Of a stretch of 12,006 nt of DNA, positions 1 through 7,790 are shown piece by piece. The first letter of the stretch is position 1, and each line of letters opens with the position of its first letter. The notes under the pieces are model-generated. The model was not told the origin of the DNA. It made no database searches and saw only the letters and a list, made by a program, of their open reading frames with translations. Position numbers and translations under genes: made by a program. The stretch comes from Bacteroidales bacterium (GTDB lineage: Bacteria > Bacteroidota > Bacteroidia > Bacteroidales > WCHB1-69): positions 1 through 12,006 of the forward strand of contig JAIROC010000158.1 of the NCBI GenBank assembly GCA_031257735.1. The letters run 5' to 3'.

Positions 1-120
1 AGTAAAGAAAACTACATAGTAATCGCCAGATTCGAAGATTATATCAGGAATAAAGCCTATGCCCGACATATAGATATTCATAGGATTATTTCTAAGTTAA
101 AAGAGTTATACCTGAAATAG
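1..120 (+). CDS. 3' end of an unidentified protein-coding gene
   Basis: The first frame is open from base 1 and ends at a TAG at 118-120, giving the last 39 residues of a protein whose start lies outside the window. The tail is basic and probably helical (RIISKLKELYLK at the end). No motif is recognisable, so no function is offered. It lies on the same strand as the following genes and is separated from the lipoprotein gene by 70 AT-rich bases in which I see neither a clear Bacteroidota promoter (TTTG / TAnnTTTG) nor a strong terminator. Whether it belongs to the same transcript cannot be decided here. Confidence 0.6.
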   Translation, partial: SKENYIVIARFEDYIRNKAYARHIDIHRIISKLKELYLK

Positions 121-190
121 GAAAATTTCGGCAATCATAGCGAATAAAAACCAGTAATAATGTAATAATTAATAAAATAACGAATAATTT

Positions 191-1429
191 ATGAAGAACA
201 CTTTTATTTTTTGCTTTGCCGTTTTGCTTATATTAGTGGCCTGTAGTGGCAGGTCACCACACCCGAATGGTACGGGCACAGATGCTCCGTCCGATGCGCC
301 TGCGACACAACAACCCCAAACGCCAGTCAGACCCACCGTTAATGTCTATATTGAAAATTCCGGCAGTATGGATGGGTATGTAAAGGGCGTTACGGGTTTT
401 GAACAAGCGGTATATAGTTATTTGAGCGATATTAAAATTTCAAGAATTACTGACACGCTTAACTTGTTTTATATCAACAGCACAATTATTTCACGAGGGT
501 CGGACATTGCTGATTTTATAGAAAAACTTGAGCCATCAGATTTCAAGCAAAAGGGTGGAAATCTAGGTGTTTCCGATATTGCCAATATATTGAACTCCGT
601 ATTGGATAAGACAAGTCAAAACAAAATCTCAATTTTGGTAACAGATGGTATTTTTTCTCCCGGGAAGAAAGGCAAGGAAGCTAGTGAATACCTTATAAAT
701 CAACAGATAAGCATAAAGAGAAGAATGGCCGAATATCTGCGCAGATACCCGAACACAGCCGTTATTGTTTATCAATTATATTCTAACTTCAATGGCACTT
801 ATTACAATAACATTGACAATGGGATAAAAATCAATGAACAACGACCTTTCTACATTTGGGTAATTGGCGACGCAAAACAAGTAAGCAAATTGCGCGAAAA
901 AGTGCCGGACAGCAGATTTAAAGGCAGTGGCGTGCAGCATGTTTTTACGTCCATTTCTGGCAATCATTTGGTTGCTTATGCGCTTAATCCCAGCGTTGGA
1001 AGCTATAAAAAATCGAAAACCCAACATACGATTGAAAATTTAGAGAAAGACCGTCACACTAAACAAGTCAAATTTGCCGTTGATGTAAATTTTTCTAATT
1101 TATTGCTGGATAGCAGTTATTTAACTAATCTGGACAACTACGAAAATAACAGTAGATATACCTTGAAAATTGAACCCAATGCAAAAAGTGGAAGAGGGTA
1201 TACGCATACACTACGTTTTACAGCTTCCGACAACAGGGTGCATAAAGGTGAGGTCTCGGTAAAGCTAAAAGCCAAATTGCCCGATTGGGTAGAAGACGTG
1301 AATGATGATAACGGTTCAACGGCTGTTTCAGGCAAGACTTATGGCATTAAATATCAATTAGGCGGTATTTACGAGGCTTTTACTTTTGAGAATAATTATT
1401 ATACAGAAATTAAAATCAATATTAATTAA
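191..1429 (+). CDS. Lipoprotein with von Willebrand factor A-like domain
   Basis: A predicted lipoprotein of 412 residues. The N-terminus has Lys2, a hydrophobic core and a lipobox LVAC with the acylated cysteine at 18, followed by a Pro/Thr-rich linker (about 19-48) that would tether the folded part in the periplasm. Residues about 50-250 look like a vWA domain. The first strand ends in IENSGSMD (54-61), which matches the MIDAS loop DxSxS but with Glu55 in place of Asp. GVSD (126-129) fits the second metal loop, and LVTDG (149-153) fits the third. The C-terminal third (about 290-412) is probably beta-rich and unrecognised. vWA domains usually bind partner proteins through a metal ion, so a binding or assembly role in the periplasm is likely, but the partner is inferred only from the operon. 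The start at 191 is chosen because it gives the signal peptide. The next gene begins 9 bases after the stop. Confidence 0.85.
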   Translation: MKNTFIFCFAVLLILVACSGRSPHPNGTGTDAPSDAPATQQPQTPVRPTVNVYIENSGSMDGYVKGVTGFEQAVYSYLSDIKISRITDTLNLFYINSTIISRGSDIADFIEKLEPSDFKQKGGNLGVSDIANILNSVLDKTSQNKISILVTDGIFSPGKKGKEASEYLINQQISIKRRMAEYLRRYPNTAVIVYQLYSNFNGTYYNNIDNGIKINEQRPFYIWVIGDAKQVSKLREKVPDSRFKGSGVQHVFTSISGNHLVAYALNPSVGSYKKSKTQHTIENLEKDRHTKQVKFAVDVNFSNLLLDSSYLTNLDNYENNSRYTLKIEPNAKSGRGYTHTLRFTASDNRVHKGEVSVKLKAKLPDWVEDVNDDNGSTAVSGKTYGIKYQLGGIYEAFTFENNYYTEIKININ

Positions 1430-1438
1430 TAAAATTCA

Positions 1439-1903
1439 ATGACTATGTTCGACACAATTTATGGCTGGTTTTCTTCCCTGTTTGGAGGAGACTTAGACAG
1501 CTATCTGTTAGGTTATGTTTGTCCTGCCGAAGACACAGAAGAAAGTTGGGGCGCCAGTCAATACACAATGTATGGCTTTATTGCGCTTGGAATAGCTTTG
1601 GTAATCATGCTTATTTATTATTATGCGATCAATCATCCGCGTTTTAACCGTTGGTGGTCGTGGATACTGATGCTGCTCTTGGTTGGGTTATCTAATTTTT
1701 TTATCGGGGCGGAAACGACATTAAGTGATTTATGGGCAGGAAACATTGGCGACTGCCTGATTAACGGCGGAAACGGCGGCGTTTACGACATTAATTGCTG
1801 GATGTTCGGCCTTGCCAATTTTTTTGTTTCTGTAATTTTCTTTATCATTTTTTCAATCGGATTAAAATGGTGGAGCGCCAATTGTAAACGCACGCCATTT
1901 TAA
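1439..1903 (+). CDS. Small inner-membrane protein with three predicted helices
   Basis: Encodes 154 residues with three hydrophobic segments: about 43-64, 73-91 and 121-143. The roughly 40-residue N-terminal part and the loop between helices 2 and 3 are polar. The loop is rich in Gly and Asn (around 101-118) and holds Cys106, with Cys28 in the N-terminal part and Cys120 at the edge of helix 3. If the N-terminal part and this loop lie outside the membrane on the same side, a disulfide is possible. Aromatic residues cluster at the helix ends. I do not recognise the family. Position between the vWA lipoprotein and the tubulin-like protein suggests it is a membrane component of the same complex (inference). 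An in-frame ATG at 1445 is an alternative start. There is no Shine-Dalgarno sequence to decide between the two. Confidence 0.8.
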   Translation: MTMFDTIYGWFSSLFGGDLDSYLLGYVCPAEDTEESWGASQYTMYGFIALGIALVIMLIYYYAINHPRFNRWWSWILMLLLVGLSNFFIGAETTLSDLWAGNIGDCLINGGNGGVYDINCWMFGLANFFVSVIFFIIFSIGLKWWSANCKRTPF

Positions 1904-1929
1904 AGTAACAAATTAAATATAAATAGAAT

Positions 1930-3381
1930 ATGGCAAAATTGTATGTATTTGGAATCGGGGGAACCGGTTCCAGGGTTTTAAAATCGCTAACCATGCTGAT
2001 GGCGGCAGGAGTGAAAGTTCAAGACGCGAAAGGCATTCCTTGTGAGATTGTGCCGATTGTCATTGATCCTGACCATGCGGCTGCCGATTTAACCCGTACG
2101 GTTAAATTGATGCAGGATTATAAAAAGGTGTATGATCGAATTGATCATAACAGCAGTGCAAGCAATACTTTCTTCGGCACAAAAATAAATATGGACATTA
2201 TTCCTTCGGTACGAATACCACTTGAAAACACACTTGATATCGATTTTAAGGAATATATCGGACTTTCGCTGATGAAAGACGACAATGGTAACCCAAATGC
2301 TAATTATGCTTTAGCCTCGATGCTGTTCTCACAGAAAAATCTGGATGCCAAAATGGATGTGGGGTTCAAAGGAAATCCGAATATCGGCAGTGTAGTTTTA
2401 AATCAATTTGCCCTATCGAAAGAATTTAGAGATTTTGCCGCTTCATTCGGACAAAACGACCGTATTTTTATTATCAGTTCTATTTTTGGCGGGACAGGCG
2501 CAAGCGGTTTTCCGCTTTTGTTGAAGAAAATCCGGGCAATCAGTCAGGAAATAGCGGGCAATAATAATGTAAAAAATTCAGTGATCGGCGCCGTTTCCGT
2601 TTTGCCTTATTTTGATGTAAAACCAAGTGGGGAAAGCGACATTGATTCTTCGACATTTGTTTCCAAAACCAAAGCAGCATTGTCATACTACGACCGTAAT
2701 ATGAGAGAGGCGAATATTTTATATTACATAGGTGACTGTGTATCAAAACAGTACGAAAATTCCGAAGGCGGCACTACACAACGCAATGAAGCTCATTTTG
2801 TGGAGCTAGCGGCTGCATTAGCCCTCGTTGATTTCGCAGCCCAATCCAATTTGAGAACAATAGAGGCTACCCCCGACCCCACCATTTACAAGGAATTTGG
2901 CGTCAGGGAGGCAACCGATCAGATTATTTTCGGCACTTTGGATGGAAAAACCAACCACAAAATCAAAAAGCCGCTGACTGCTTTTACTTTGTTCTGCAAA
3001 TATTTAAATGAACAGATTTGGAGTTCAAAATCACAACCATGGGCAAAAGATCGTGGTTTTGATGACAACTTTCTAAATGGTGCATTTTTTCAAACCGAAC
3101 TGTCGGATATTAAAACGGCTTATCTGGAATGGCTCACCGAAATGAGTAATAATTATCGCGCTTTTGCTCCGTATGATTTACGGGAGAAAAAAGATGATGT
3201 TTATTCTATGATAAAAGGTGAACGACCAGCTAGAAGTATTAAATCGAATTATGCACTATTCAATGATAAGTTAAATAAAAATCAAGGAAAAGTAAAACGA
3301 GATGCCTCGAAAGAGCATATTTTCATAGAATTATTCTATTTGGCAATAAATGAAGTAGTTAAATCAAAATTTAGATTATAA
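1930..3381 (+). CDS. Tubulin/FtsZ-like GTPase family protein
   Basis: A 483-residue protein resembling the family that databases label 'tubulin-like domain', distinct from cell-division FtsZ. The first strand leads into a nucleotide-binding loop GIGGTGS (8-14). After a strand (RIFIISSIF, 178-186) comes GGTGASG (187-193), matching the tubulin/FtsZ signature GGTGxG that binds the GTP phosphates. NEAHFVELAAALALVDF (286-302) is a helix I recall as typical of this family. A clear FtsZ-style T7 catalytic loop (NxDxxD/E) was not found by eye, so GTP binding is better supported than hydrolysis or polymerisation. There is no signal peptide or membrane helix, so it is cytoplasmic. It starts 26 bases after the small membrane protein gene and ends 5 bases before the large ATPase gene, so the two NTPases are probably co-translated. 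The family is reported, as I remember, beside vWA and OmpA-family genes, as here. Confidence 0.85.
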   Translation: MAKLYVFGIGGTGSRVLKSLTMLMAAGVKVQDAKGIPCEIVPIVIDPDHAAADLTRTVKLMQDYKKVYDRIDHNSSASNTFFGTKINMDIIPSVRIPLENTLDIDFKEYIGLSLMKDDNGNPNANYALASMLFSQKNLDAKMDVGFKGNPNIGSVVLNQFALSKEFRDFAASFGQNDRIFIISSIFGGTGASGFPLLLKKIRAISQEIAGNNNVKNSVIGAVSVLPYFDVKPSGESDIDSSTFVSKTKAALSYYDRNMREANILYYIGDCVSKQYENSEGGTTQRNEAHFVELAAALALVDFAAQSNLRTIEATPDPTIYKEFGVREATDQIIFGTLDGKTNHKIKKPLTAFTLFCKYLNEQIWSSKSQPWAKDRGFDDNFLNGAFFQTELSDIKTAYLEWLTEMSNNYRAFAPYDLREKKDDVYSMIKGERPARSIKSNYALFNDKLNKNQGKVKRDASKEHIFIELFYLAINEVVKSKFRL

Positions 3382-3386
3382 AAATC

Positions 3387-6300
3387 ATGAGCTATATATT
3401 CAGATTACACAACGAAGGCAATAATAACCTCACAGATTGGGGCGTTTCTGCCAAAATCGGTTCATCGGTTATTGACCAGATACAGGACCCCAACGGAGAA
3501 TCGGCAAAACGCGAAATCACCTCTATTCCTTCGCCTTTTGCAAGAATTGATTTGGTGAAAACCGCTTTTAAAAAAGTGGCAGAGGCCAGCATTGATGGCG
3601 ACAGTATTCACCATAAAATGGTGTCTGATGCGCTTGATGTCGGACAAATTTTCTTTGAATTTGACAAGTACCGTACCCAATTCGATATTGTAGTTTGGGA
3701 CAAAGAGAACCATTTAAGGGAGTTGTCGAATTCACCCCATCTCAAACATAGACAACTGGGTGACACTTATCAAACTTATATACAACAAGACGGCGACGTT
3801 TATAATTTTAACAAAATGCAGCGAATGTATTTTCTGAACTATAAATCTGGCCCATCGGAAATGAATATTATTGGCGCGACTTCTCCTGCTACACTGTTTT
3901 ATACTTCAGCTAACGATTTAAGTTATGTGTCGGATGCGATCCGGTTTGGCAGGGACAAACCTTTTGACGAAATCTTTTGCCCATTGTACAAACGCGATAT
4001 CGAATATCAAAAATATTGGTATGCGTTACGTAAATCGGTTTTTAATTTTGCCCAATTTTTTCCTGAAGTGGAAAAATATTTGGTCAAAAGTTTGGAACAG
4101 TTAAGCCAATCCAAACGAAACGAGATAAATGTGAATGGCATTACAAATAATGATTATCAAAAAAATTATATACCCATTGGCGTTGGCGACCCTGTTTCGA
4201 TACTTGCAGACATTGAACTAAAACAAAAAGAACAAAATTCGGAAAGCATTGCCGCGAAGAGTGGCTTTGTGATCAAATCACAAAATCCGCTTAATGGATT
4301 TTTGCCTTTGATATTACCCGTGGACACTTACACGCACAACACTTTTTATACAAAAGATACTTGGGATAAAAATATTAAAGTGCCTTACTACGACAATCGT
4401 GATATAAAAGACCGCATTTTGCCCGACGATGGAGCGCAGTACCCGTACCTCACTATCAGCGATTTTCTCGCAGACACCATTGTACGTATGCCTTACGAAA
4501 TCGACAAAGACAACTTTTTTGACGGGAATATCAACAGGCCGGAAGGAAACAGTTATCTCCTGCCACTGACAAGTACTTTCTTTCATTTTTTCAGCACAAA
4601 GGATTTGACCGAAAGAAGAATGAGCGACAACAAGAAAATGTTCGAACTGCAGAGCAATGCAGCAGGCGTCACTGCCATATTGCGCGTTCCAATCCAAAAC
4701 AACCGTTATATCGAATATCGCCGCACCTATTTTGAAGGATTGGATGCCAATGAAACCGGAAACACCAACAGAGGCGCTATACTCGAAAAGAAATTTGGAT
4801 TGGGTATTATGCCACTCATTCGTTTTCCTGAAGATGTGCGAAAACACTACCGTATTGCCATGTTTGACAAGGGCCAAAACGATGTGGCTTTGACTTGCTT
4901 TGACAAGAACAATTCGATAGAAACCAAGCAAGTTATTCGCAAACAAAAGGACTTAAATCTTAATATCTGCGGAAGTGAATCGTATATTGTTGAGAAAAAC
5001 TTTGACCATATTCAGGTAAAGGCAGGCCATATAGAAGCTTATATTGTACCAAATTTCAAAGTGAAAAATGGAAATGCTCAATACACTTTCGCAATTGATT
5101 TCGGCACAACTAATACGCACATTGAATATTGTACCGATCTAAATCCAAATCCTGTGGCATTCAACATGTCAAAAGATGAACGTCAATTGCATAAAATGCA
5201 TATTTTATATACTGACCCTGATATTCGAAAGAGTTTTGAACATGATTTTATTCCTGACACTATTGGAGATAACGATGTATATTCATTTCCAATGCGTACC
5301 GTTTTTTCACAACATAAAAACGTGAATTACGACCAAATCCCAATGCCTTTTGCAGATGGCAATATTCCTTTTCTTTATGAAAAAACAAAATACCTTGCCT
5401 ATAATGAAATAAAAACCGATTTAAAATGGGGAGGAGGGCATGATCGATTGCTCGAGATGTACTTGGAAACAATCTTTATCCTGATGCGCAATAAGGTGGC
5501 ATTGAATGAAGGCAATTTATCCTCTACCAAAATAGTGTGGTTTTATCCAGCAAGTATGACGGAGGCAAAAGTCAATCAATTTAAAAAGAATTGGAAAAAT
5601 GCTTATATAAAATATTTTGGCGAAAACACAGACAATGTGATCAGCATTTCCGAATCAACTGCACCATACAATTATTACAGTAAAAAACAGGGCGCAAGAA
5701 GCAATGTCGTTACAGTTGATGTTGGCGGTGGTACAACCGACGTGTTTGTGGTTGAAAATCGTATCCCAAAAATGCTATTGTCGTTCCGTTTCGCTTCCAA
5801 TGCTATTTTTGGAGATGGTTATAATTGGGATTCCGATAATAACGGTTTTGTAAACCTATATCAGAACGATTTTGACAATATACTAATAAACAATAACCTG
5901 CAAGAGTTACAAGACGCATTAAAACAAATTGCAACACAAAAGAAATCGCCTGATATTATTGCCTTCCTGTTCTCGCTAATTGGCGATAAGGTGAACAATA
6001 ATCCCTCACTCAATTTCCTGCAAAAACTTTCGGGTAACGACAAAATGCGTTATGTATTTATCATTTTTTATGCGTCAATACTATATATTATTGCCAAATC
6101 AATGAAAGCAAAGCTATTGGAGAAGCCATTAACCTTGGCATTTAGCGGTAATGGTTCTCATACTTTGCGCATTGTATCGGACGATAAGAATATGATAGCT
6201 CGTTTTGCCCAACTAATTTTTGACGGCGTGTACACAGACGGAAAAGAAGGAAAAATTCAGGTAATTATGGAAGAAAACCCGAAAAAGGCAACTTGCAAGG

Positions 6301-6713
6301 GTGGCATTCTTAACACTGTTCCGCAGGATTATGAAACGATTGATAATATTAAAACCATTCTGATAGGGAACGATTTTGAGGCTTTTCCGGAAAAAAAGCT
6401 GAGCTACGCCGATATCACACCCGAAGTAGAACAAGGTGTTTTGCAAGCGGTAAAAGATTTCTTCCATTTCCTCTTCGATTTGCACAAGAACAACAACGAT
6501 TTCCTGAGCAACAAACTGGCAGCCGATCCAGCAATTTTTGATAAAGTTAAGAAAATCTGTCTGGATGAAATAGTGTTACAGCAATCTTTGTCGGACAGCT
6601 TGTTTCATAAACGTCAGGAAGTAACCGACGATACCAAGATAGAAGAAACACTGTTTTTCTATCCTTTGATTGGCGTATTGCATGACTTGGCTCTGGAAAT
6701 TAGCGAAATATAG
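3387..6713 (+). CDS. Giant Hsp70/actin-fold ATPase with long N-terminal extension
   Basis: A 1108-residue cytoplasmic protein. The ATPase elements lie only in its second half: PHOSPHATE-1 IDFGTTNT (570-577), a connecting segment SESTAPYNYY (755-764) that resembles the EPTAAAxxY motif of Hsp70, PHOSPHATE-2 DVGGGTTD (778-785), and an adenosine loop FSGNGS (919-924). WFYPASM (718-724) fits the strand before the second lobe. Thus residues about 560-1108 form an actin/Hsp70-type nucleotide-binding fold. Residues 1-560 match no domain I can name. A loose relation to the SrfB family (large actin-like proteins of about 1000 residues) is possible but unproven. There is no Hsp70 substrate-binding domain, so it is not a DnaK chaperone. 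It follows the tubulin-like gene by 5 bases. Role inferred: ATP-driven switch or filament partner of the membrane complex. Confidence 0.85.
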   Translation: MSYIFRLHNEGNNNLTDWGVSAKIGSSVIDQIQDPNGESAKREITSIPSPFARIDLVKTAFKKVAEASIDGDSIHHKMVSDALDVGQIFFEFDKYRTQFDIVVWDKENHLRELSNSPHLKHRQLGDTYQTYIQQDGDVYNFNKMQRMYFLNYKSGPSEMNIIGATSPATLFYTSANDLSYVSDAIRFGRDKPFDEIFCPLYKRDIEYQKYWYALRKSVFNFAQFFPEVEKYLVKSLEQLSQSKRNEINVNGITNNDYQKNYIPIGVGDPVSILADIELKQKEQNSESIAAKSGFVIKSQNPLNGFLPLILPVDTYTHNTFYTKDTWDKNIKVPYYDNRDIKDRILPDDGAQYPYLTISDFLADTIVRMPYEIDKDNFFDGNINRPEGNSYLLPLTSTFFHFFSTKDLTERRMSDNKKMFELQSNAAGVTAILRVPIQNNRYIEYRRTYFEGLDANETGNTNRGAILEKKFGLGIMPLIRFPEDVRKHYRIAMFDKGQNDVALTCFDKNNSIETKQVIRKQKDLNLNICGSESYIVEKNFDHIQVKAGHIEAYIVPNFKVKNGNAQYTFAIDFGTTNTHIEYCTDLNPNPVAFNMSKDERQLHKMHILYTDPDIRKSFEHDFIPDTIGDNDVYSFPMRTVFSQHKNVNYDQIPMPFADGNIPFLYEKTKYLAYNEIKTDLKWGGGHDRLLEMYLETIFILMRNKVALNEGNLSSTKIVWFYPASMTEAKVNQFKKNWKNAYIKYFGENTDNVISISESTAPYNYYSKKQGARSNVVTVDVGGGTTDVFVVENRIPKMLLSFRFASNAIFGDGYNWDSDNNGFVNLYQNDFDNILINNNLQELQDALKQIATQKKSPDIIAFLFSLIGDKVNNNPSLNFLQKLSGNDKMRYVFIIFYASILYIIAKSMKAKLLEKPLTLAFSGNGSHTLRIVSDDKNMIARFAQLIFDGVYTDGKEGKIQVIMEENPKKATCKGGILNTVPQDYETIDNIKTILIGNDFEAFPEKKLSYADITPEVEQGVLQAVKDFFHFLFDLHKNNNDFLSNKLAADPAIFDKVKKICLDEIVLQQSLSDSLFHKRQEVTDDTKIEETLFFYPLIGVLHDLALEISEI

Positions 6714-6756
6714 TTTTAAACCAGGACCTTAAGGTTAAATTTTAAATAAACTTATA

Positions 6757-7779
6757 ATGAGAAGGACAATAATTTTATTAATAGCTGCAATAGTTTGTAG
6801 TTTACAAGGCCTTGCCGGCCAAAAATCAATAAAAATCACAGGGAAAACAATGATATTTGTTGGTGATACCACAAAACTTTTGCTTGATGACACGACTGAC
6901 AAAAAAGTAATATGGTCAAGTTCTGATCCAACAATTGCAATAGTGGATTCCATTGGAATTGTAAAAGCAATAAATAAAGGTGATGTTACAATTACAGCAA
7001 ATGCGGAAAAGGAACAAGGTGTAATAATTTTGGCTGTTGATTATAATCCTCCAAAGTTGATACAATCTTTAAAGAAATTGCAAGAATCTACAGAATCTTT
7101 GCATACACAAATCTCTTCATTAAAATCCAATTTTTTAGATATGTCTTCTCCTGTTATTTGCATTATCGGAGGAATTGCTGTGCTGGCTTTGATTGGTTTC
7201 ATATTTTGCTTATTCAAAATTTCACAACACAAAAAACGATTACACGATGAGGTGTTGAATTTACTTAATAATGAAAATGACGACAGAATGAACCGTTTCA
7301 AAAAGGCTATCATCACTGATATGATAAAAAATCAAAACAGCAATAGTACGCCAACCGCATATCAACCAGAAGGCAATCATATTAAGCAAATTGAAAAGGC
7401 CGTTTTAGATGAACTGAAAAAAGAGGAGTTAAAACCAGTTATTCCAGAACAGCCAAAATCACCAACACCTGCTGCGCCCCAATCACAATCACTATACGCC
7501 GATGTAATAATTGACGGTAAATTCAATCGGGTAAGAGAACAACCGAATGAAGATACTACTTTTGAATTAATGTTGGGTAAACCAAACGACATGCAGGCAA
7601 AAGTTATTATTTGGGAAGGAGCATACAGACGTGTTCTTGCCAATTCTTCATTTTTGGAAAATTGTGAAAAACAGATCCTTGGAAACACCAATGTGACAAT
7701 GATACATAATGGTGAAGCCCAAAAAGAGAATGATGGGAAGTGGCATATTATTAAAAAACCCGAAGTAAAAATCAGCTAA
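6757..7779 (+). CDS. Single-pass membrane protein with bacterial Ig-like (BIG2) domain and shared C-terminal module
   Basis: Encodes 340 residues. A signal peptide (1-21, cleavage probably near LAG-Q) is followed by one bacterial Ig-like group 2 domain (about 23-95), recognised by WSSSDPTIAIVDSIGIV (53-69) and the closing strands. A short heptad-like helix (about 100-128), one membrane helix (about 132-153) and a basic stop-transfer segment (HKKRLH) follow. The cytoplasmic part has a charged, Pro-rich linker (about 195-245) and ends in a 95-residue module (246-340) with the pattern YxDxIIDGxFNRVRExPNEDT. The same module closes the next protein. BIG2 domains often bind carbohydrate or other envelope components, so the protein may link the outside of the inner membrane to cytoplasmic partners (inference). 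Cys14 in the leader is not a valid lipobox. The 43-base gap upstream is the largest between the genes from 191 to 11716. Confidence 0.85.
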   Translation: MRRTIILLIAAIVCSLQGLAGQKSIKITGKTMIFVGDTTKLLLDDTTDKKVIWSSSDPTIAIVDSIGIVKAINKGDVTITANAEKEQGVIILAVDYNPPKLIQSLKKLQESTESLHTQISSLKSNFLDMSSPVICIIGGIAVLALIGFIFCLFKISQHKKRLHDEVLNLLNNENDDRMNRFKKAIITDMIKNQNSNSTPTAYQPEGNHIKQIEKAVLDELKKEELKPVIPEQPKSPTPAAPQSQSLYADVIIDGKFNRVREQPNEDTTFELMLGKPNDMQAKVIIWEGAYRRVLANSSFLENCEKQILGNTNVTMIHNGEAQKENDGKWHIIKKPEVKIS

Positions 7780-7790
7780 GGGAAAAGGTT

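Noticed and set aside
121..190. A Bacteroidota promoter upstream of the first full gene.
   Set aside because: No TTTG at -33 with TAnnTTTG at -7 was found; the stretch is AT-rich with nothing distinctive.
4314..4946. A 210-codon open frame on the minus strand inside the large ATPase gene.
   Set aside because: It lies fully antisense to a well-supported gene, its translation shows no domain, leader or sensible composition, and nothing nearby would drive it.
3387..6713. Annotation of the actin-fold protein as a DnaK/Hsp70 chaperone.
   Set aside because: The nucleotide-binding motifs fit, but there is no substrate-binding domain after them, the N-terminal half is foreign to DnaK, and no DnaJ or GrpE gene is nearby.
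6757..6820. Lipobox at Cys14 in the leader of the Ig-domain protein.
   Set aside because: The residue before the cysteine is Val and the hydrophobic segment continues beyond it, so an ordinary signal peptide ending near residue 21 fits better.
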